Shown here: positions 6,840-8,533 of the stretch, piece by piece | Position numbering within the stretch: the stretch's first letter is position 1 | Layout of the letters: every line of letters starts with the position of its first letter | NCBI GenBank assembly: GCA_003650255.1 | Contig: QMOP01000048.1 | Coordinates: forward strand, 1 to 8,533 | Length of the DNA stretch: 8,533 nucleotides | Source of the DNA: Caldisericota bacterium | GTDB taxonomy: Bacteria; CG03; B21-G15 | Direction: 5' to 3' | Program-made: the position numbers and the translations under genes | The notes under the pieces: model-generated | What the model saw: the letters and a program-made list of their open reading frames with translations, nothing else | The model's database searches: none | What the model was told of the DNA's origin: nothing

Positions 6840-6868
6840 ATGATATTTTAATTGCATACTTTTGTCAA
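6840..6868 (-). promoter_or_regulatory. Sigma-70-type promoter for a leaderless folD transcript
   Basis: On the minus strand, TTGACA (6868-6863), a 17-base spacer and TATCAT (6845-6840) form a near-consensus promoter. Counting seven bases from the -10 hexamer puts +1 at 6833, the A of the folD ATG. No Shine-Dalgarno precedes that ATG, consistent with a leaderless mRNA. Confidence 0.7.
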
Positions 6869-6888
6869 TATTTTGTAATATAATATTT

Positions 6889-6933
6889 AGAGAGCAGAAA
6901 GCAGTGAGCAGGGATATTTGGTGTAAGGTGTAA
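6889..6933 (+). repeat. Short direct repeats left of the GC-rich element
   Basis: GAGCAG occurs twice (6892-6897 and 6906-6911) with GCAG between them. GGTGTAA occurs twice in tandem (6920-6926 and 6927-6933), immediately against the left arm of the GC-rich inverted repeat. No gene is seen here. The stretch looks like accumulated non-coding repeat debris. Confidence 0.55.
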
Positions 6934-7049
6934 AGGAAGTGGTTTTCCCCGAGGGGGCTTTACGTCCGAGGATATAGTGCTTTCTACCGCAGGACGTAGA
7001 GCGAGCCACATACGCGAGCGTCCCCCGAGGGGGGGAACCACTTTTCCTT
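6933..7049. repeat. GC-rich nested inverted-repeat element (mobile-element-like or structured RNA)
   Basis: This block of about 117 bp is far richer in G and C than its surroundings. The outer arms are 6935-6957 and 7022-7047. GGAAGTGGTT pairs with AACCAC-TT-TTCC (2-base bulge), CCCC pairs with GGGG, and GGGGG pairs with CCCCC across a symmetric GA/GA internal mismatch. Directly inside is a second stem, 6958-6967 with 6992-7001 (CTTTACGTCC/GGACGTAGAG, one GU pair), closing a 24-base loop. The remaining 3' stretch 7002-7021 is unpaired. GCGAGC occurs at 7001-7006 and 7014-7019. There is no open reading frame of note. Terminal inverted repeats suggest a miniature transposable element. The nested stems and the tandem GA mismatch would also suit a structured RNA. 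Confidence 0.7.
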
Positions 7050-7055
7050 ACTTTA

Positions 7056-7085
7056 TTGACACACTTTTTGCGAATGAGTTATATT
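7056..7085 (+). promoter_or_regulatory. Promoter for the pseudopilin genes
   Basis: TTGACA (7056-7061) is followed, after 18 bases, by TATATT (7080-7085), or after 17 by TTATAT. Transcription would start at about 7090-7092, on or next to the TTG start codon, again leaving essentially no leader. It is divergent from the folD promoter, with the GC-rich element between them. Confidence 0.55.
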
Positions 7086-7089
7086 TAAG

Positions 7090-7449
7090 TTGAGGAGAGG
7101 ATTAACTTACATAGAGATAATTCTTGGTGTCGCAATAATATCATATCTTTTTTTAAGTTTCGTTCAGGTTATGATGAACATCTCAATCCTTACAAAGCAG
7201 GATGAATTGAAGGATATTGCATGTGGGGTTGCTATAAACAGTATGGAGGAGATAAAAGTGCTTCCTTATTCTCAAATTGAGAATTTCAGTGATGATATTG
7301 AAATAGAAGGAAGGGTTTTCAAATTAAAATGTGAGGTTAAAGAAAAGATTTTGAATTATTTGAAACTTGTAAAGGTTTCTGTTTTCTGGAAGGAAAAAGG
7401 AGAAGTTAAAAGTTTTTCCTTAGTTACTTATAGGGCAAATTATAGATGA
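7090..7449 (+). CDS. Type IV prepilin-like protein (GspI/PilV-type minor pseudopilin)
   Basis: The protein has 119 residues. The N-terminus MRRG/LTYIE shows a prepilin peptidase site: Gly4 before the cut, Leu at +1 and Glu at +5 (Glu9), followed by a hydrophobic helix (IILGVAIISYLFLSFVQVMM). The C-terminal part, with VSVFWKEKGEVKSFSLVTYR, resembles the closing strands of PilV/GspI minor pilins. It would be inserted in the inner membrane and then assembled in a pilus or type II secretion pseudopilus, probably near the tip. The start is a TTG at 7090, the only initiator after an in-frame stop at 7075 that gives a complete leader. No SD precedes it. The stop overlaps the next gene as ATGA, so the two are co-translated. 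The GspI versus PilV choice is not secure. Confidence 0.82.
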   Translation: MRRGLTYIEIILGVAIISYLFLSFVQVMMNISILTKQDELKDIACGVAINSMEEIKVLPYSQIENFSDDIEIEGRVFKLKCEVKEKILNYLKLVKVSVFWKEKGEVKSFSLVTYRANYR

Positions 7450-8533
7450 GAAGGAAAGGATTTGTTATATTTTCCTCACTTGTTCTACTTTTTATAATCC
7501 CGGTACTTTTACTTTTTCTTGTTGGAATTTTGAATAAGAAGGTAAAGAGTATGGTTTATCAGAGGAAAAAGTATAAACTGCTTTATCTTGCAGAGGCAGG
7601 GATTGAAAAAAAGATAGCAGAGATTTTAATTAATCCCTATAATTTAAGTGGAATTCCTGAGGAGTTTTTAGGAGATGGAAGTTTTGAGGTGGAAACAGAG
7701 AAGAAAGGTAATATCCTTGAAATTATCTCAACTTCATTCTGGCCTTCAAAGAAGGATTGTAAGTTGAAAAAAAGGATTGTAGCAGAAATTAAAAGAAAGG
7801 GAGTTGTGCCTGAGGAGGTTGTAAGATCAAAAGGTAATGTTTATATTGATGGAGATGTAACCTGTAAAGGTGTTATAAGGAGTGATGGAAAGGTTTTTGT
7901 AAATGGTTCTCTTGTACTTGATAATCCAGAAAATAGAAAAGCAGGAATTATTTCATCCTATCAGGATGATGGTGCTATTTTAATCAAGGGAAAGATTGTT
8001 CCTATAACAGGAGGGGTTTTTCTTAAATCAGGTGGGAAAAGAGGAGATTTTGATGTTCATATGCCAAGAGAATGGGATGGAAGTTATGAAATTTATAATG
8101 AGAAAAATATTGAGAACAAAGCAAATGTTCTTGTTTATGAAAATGATAGAAATGTAAAAAGAATGGTTCTTCCCTCAATAAATTTGATGGAATTACTTGA
8201 AAATTTAATTTTAAGGAAAAGAAAAAGAATAAGATACACTGATGTTAATCCGCTTGTTCTTGATGGAGGAATTTATATTTTTGAAAATGGAGTAAGTTTT
8301 ATAGGAAGTAACTCAATTGTCATTAATGAAAATTCAGTTATACTTGTTACAGGAGGAAGGGGAATTGATGCGGTTTATTTTAAAGGAGAGTTTGGTTCAA
8401 ATCTTTTGCCACTCCCTTTAAATATAATTGTTGTGGGTGGTGATTGGAAGAATGCTTTAAGTTGTGATGGAAAGATTTTTATTGAAGGAGTTATTGTTTC
8501 AAAAGGGAATATTTCTATTACAGAAAATATAAA
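7446..8533 (+). CDS. PilX/GspK-like prepilin with repetitive beta-rich region (3' end outside window)
   Basis: The frame starts with ATG at 7446, overlapping the previous TGA, and stays open for 362 codons to the right edge. The N-terminus MRRKGFVIFSSLVLLFIIPV is a short basic leader ending in Gly5, followed by a hydrophobic helix. Position +5 is Ser, not Glu, as seen in PilX- and GspK-type proteins. LLYLAEAGIEKKIAEIL (about 49-65) is the hallmark YLAEAGIE segment of PilX N-terminal domains. From about residue 124 the chain becomes a run of short strands with Gly/Asn turns (KGNVYIDGDVTCKGVIRSDG, KVFVNGSLVL, GAILIKGKI, then later GGIYIFENG, FIGSNSIVI, DGKIFIEGVIVSKGNISI). This resembles bactofilin-like or other beta-helical folds. 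It probably joins a pilus or pseudopilus tip complex with the previous gene product. The weak AGGG site 10 bases upstream suggests translational coupling. The function beyond the pilin-like N-terminus is inferred. Confidence 0.75.
   Translation, partial: MRRKGFVIFSSLVLLFIIPVLLLFLVGILNKKVKSMVYQRKKYKLLYLAEAGIEKKIAEILINPYNLSGIPEEFLGDGSFEVETEKKGNILEIISTSFWPSKKDCKLKKRIVAEIKRKGVVPEEVVRSKGNVYIDGDVTCKGVIRSDGKVFVNGSLVLDNPENRKAGIISSYQDDGAILIKGKIVPITGGVFLKSGGKRGDFDVHMPREWDGSYEIYNEKNIENKANVLVYENDRNVKRMVLPSINLMELLENLILRKRKRIRYTDVNPLVLDGGIYIFENGVSFIGSNSIVINENSVILVTGGRGIDAVYFKGEFGSNLLPLPLNIIVVGGDWKNALSCDGKIFIEGVIVSKGNISITENI

Noticed and set aside
6834..6857. Upstream ATG at 6857 giving FolD eight extra residues
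   Set aside because: It lies within the -35/-10 spacer of the good promoter, has no SD, and family N-termini match MRIIDGRKI.
6933..7049. tRNA, or simple intrinsic terminator, in the GC-rich block
   Set aside because: There is no T-loop consensus, no cloverleaf and no CCA. No uninterrupted T-run directly follows the stem on either strand.

Overview
The window comes from an AT-rich bacterium with an outer membrane. A beta-barrel protein of the PorV/PorQ type ends at the left edge, and type IV pilus or type II secretion pseudopilin genes sit at the right edge. Codon usage, gene overlaps and scattered 21-bp CCTGCC-type palindromes inside genes resemble genomes of uncultivated candidate phyla such as the Omnitrophica or WOR-3 kind. 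That placement is an impression and not proof.

Layout. 3-464: C-terminal part of a PorV/PorQ-like outer-membrane protein, carrying two tandem 21-bp palindromic units in frame. 544-6046: a compact plus-strand operon. It holds an SsnA-type amidohydrolase, a PLP-dependent fold-type-II enzyme of about 490 residues, a helix-hairpin-helix protein of unknown role, a secreted protein of unknown role, and methylenetetrahydrofolate reductase (MetF). Genes are joined by short gaps, TAATG or ATGA junctions and one 56-bp overlap. 6003-6833 (minus): a FolD-family protein whose 3' end overlaps metF by 44 bp, tail to tail. 6834-7089: a divergent promoter region with a GC-rich, strongly self-complementary element of about 115 bp. 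7090 to the end: a small prepilin of GspI/PilV type, followed by a larger PilX-like prepilin that runs off the window.

How the genes fit together. SsnA and the large PLP enzyme probably act in the same catabolic route, because ssnA genes are known to sit beside PLP lyases and other amino-acid or purine breakdown genes in other bacteria. MetF and FolD are neighbouring steps of one-carbon folate metabolism. The two right-hand genes are minor pilin components of a filament or secretion machine.

Most notable points. The FolD-like protein keeps the catalytic tyrosine but appears to have lost three other classical active-site residues (Lys, Gln and Asp). Its gene has a near-consensus promoter placed so that transcription should start at the ATG itself, giving a leaderless mRNA. 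The GC-rich inverted-repeat element upstream is unexplained and could be a small mobile element or a structured RNA. No wholly new multi-gene system is evident. The candidates for novelty are this element, the altered FolD and the two unknown operon genes.
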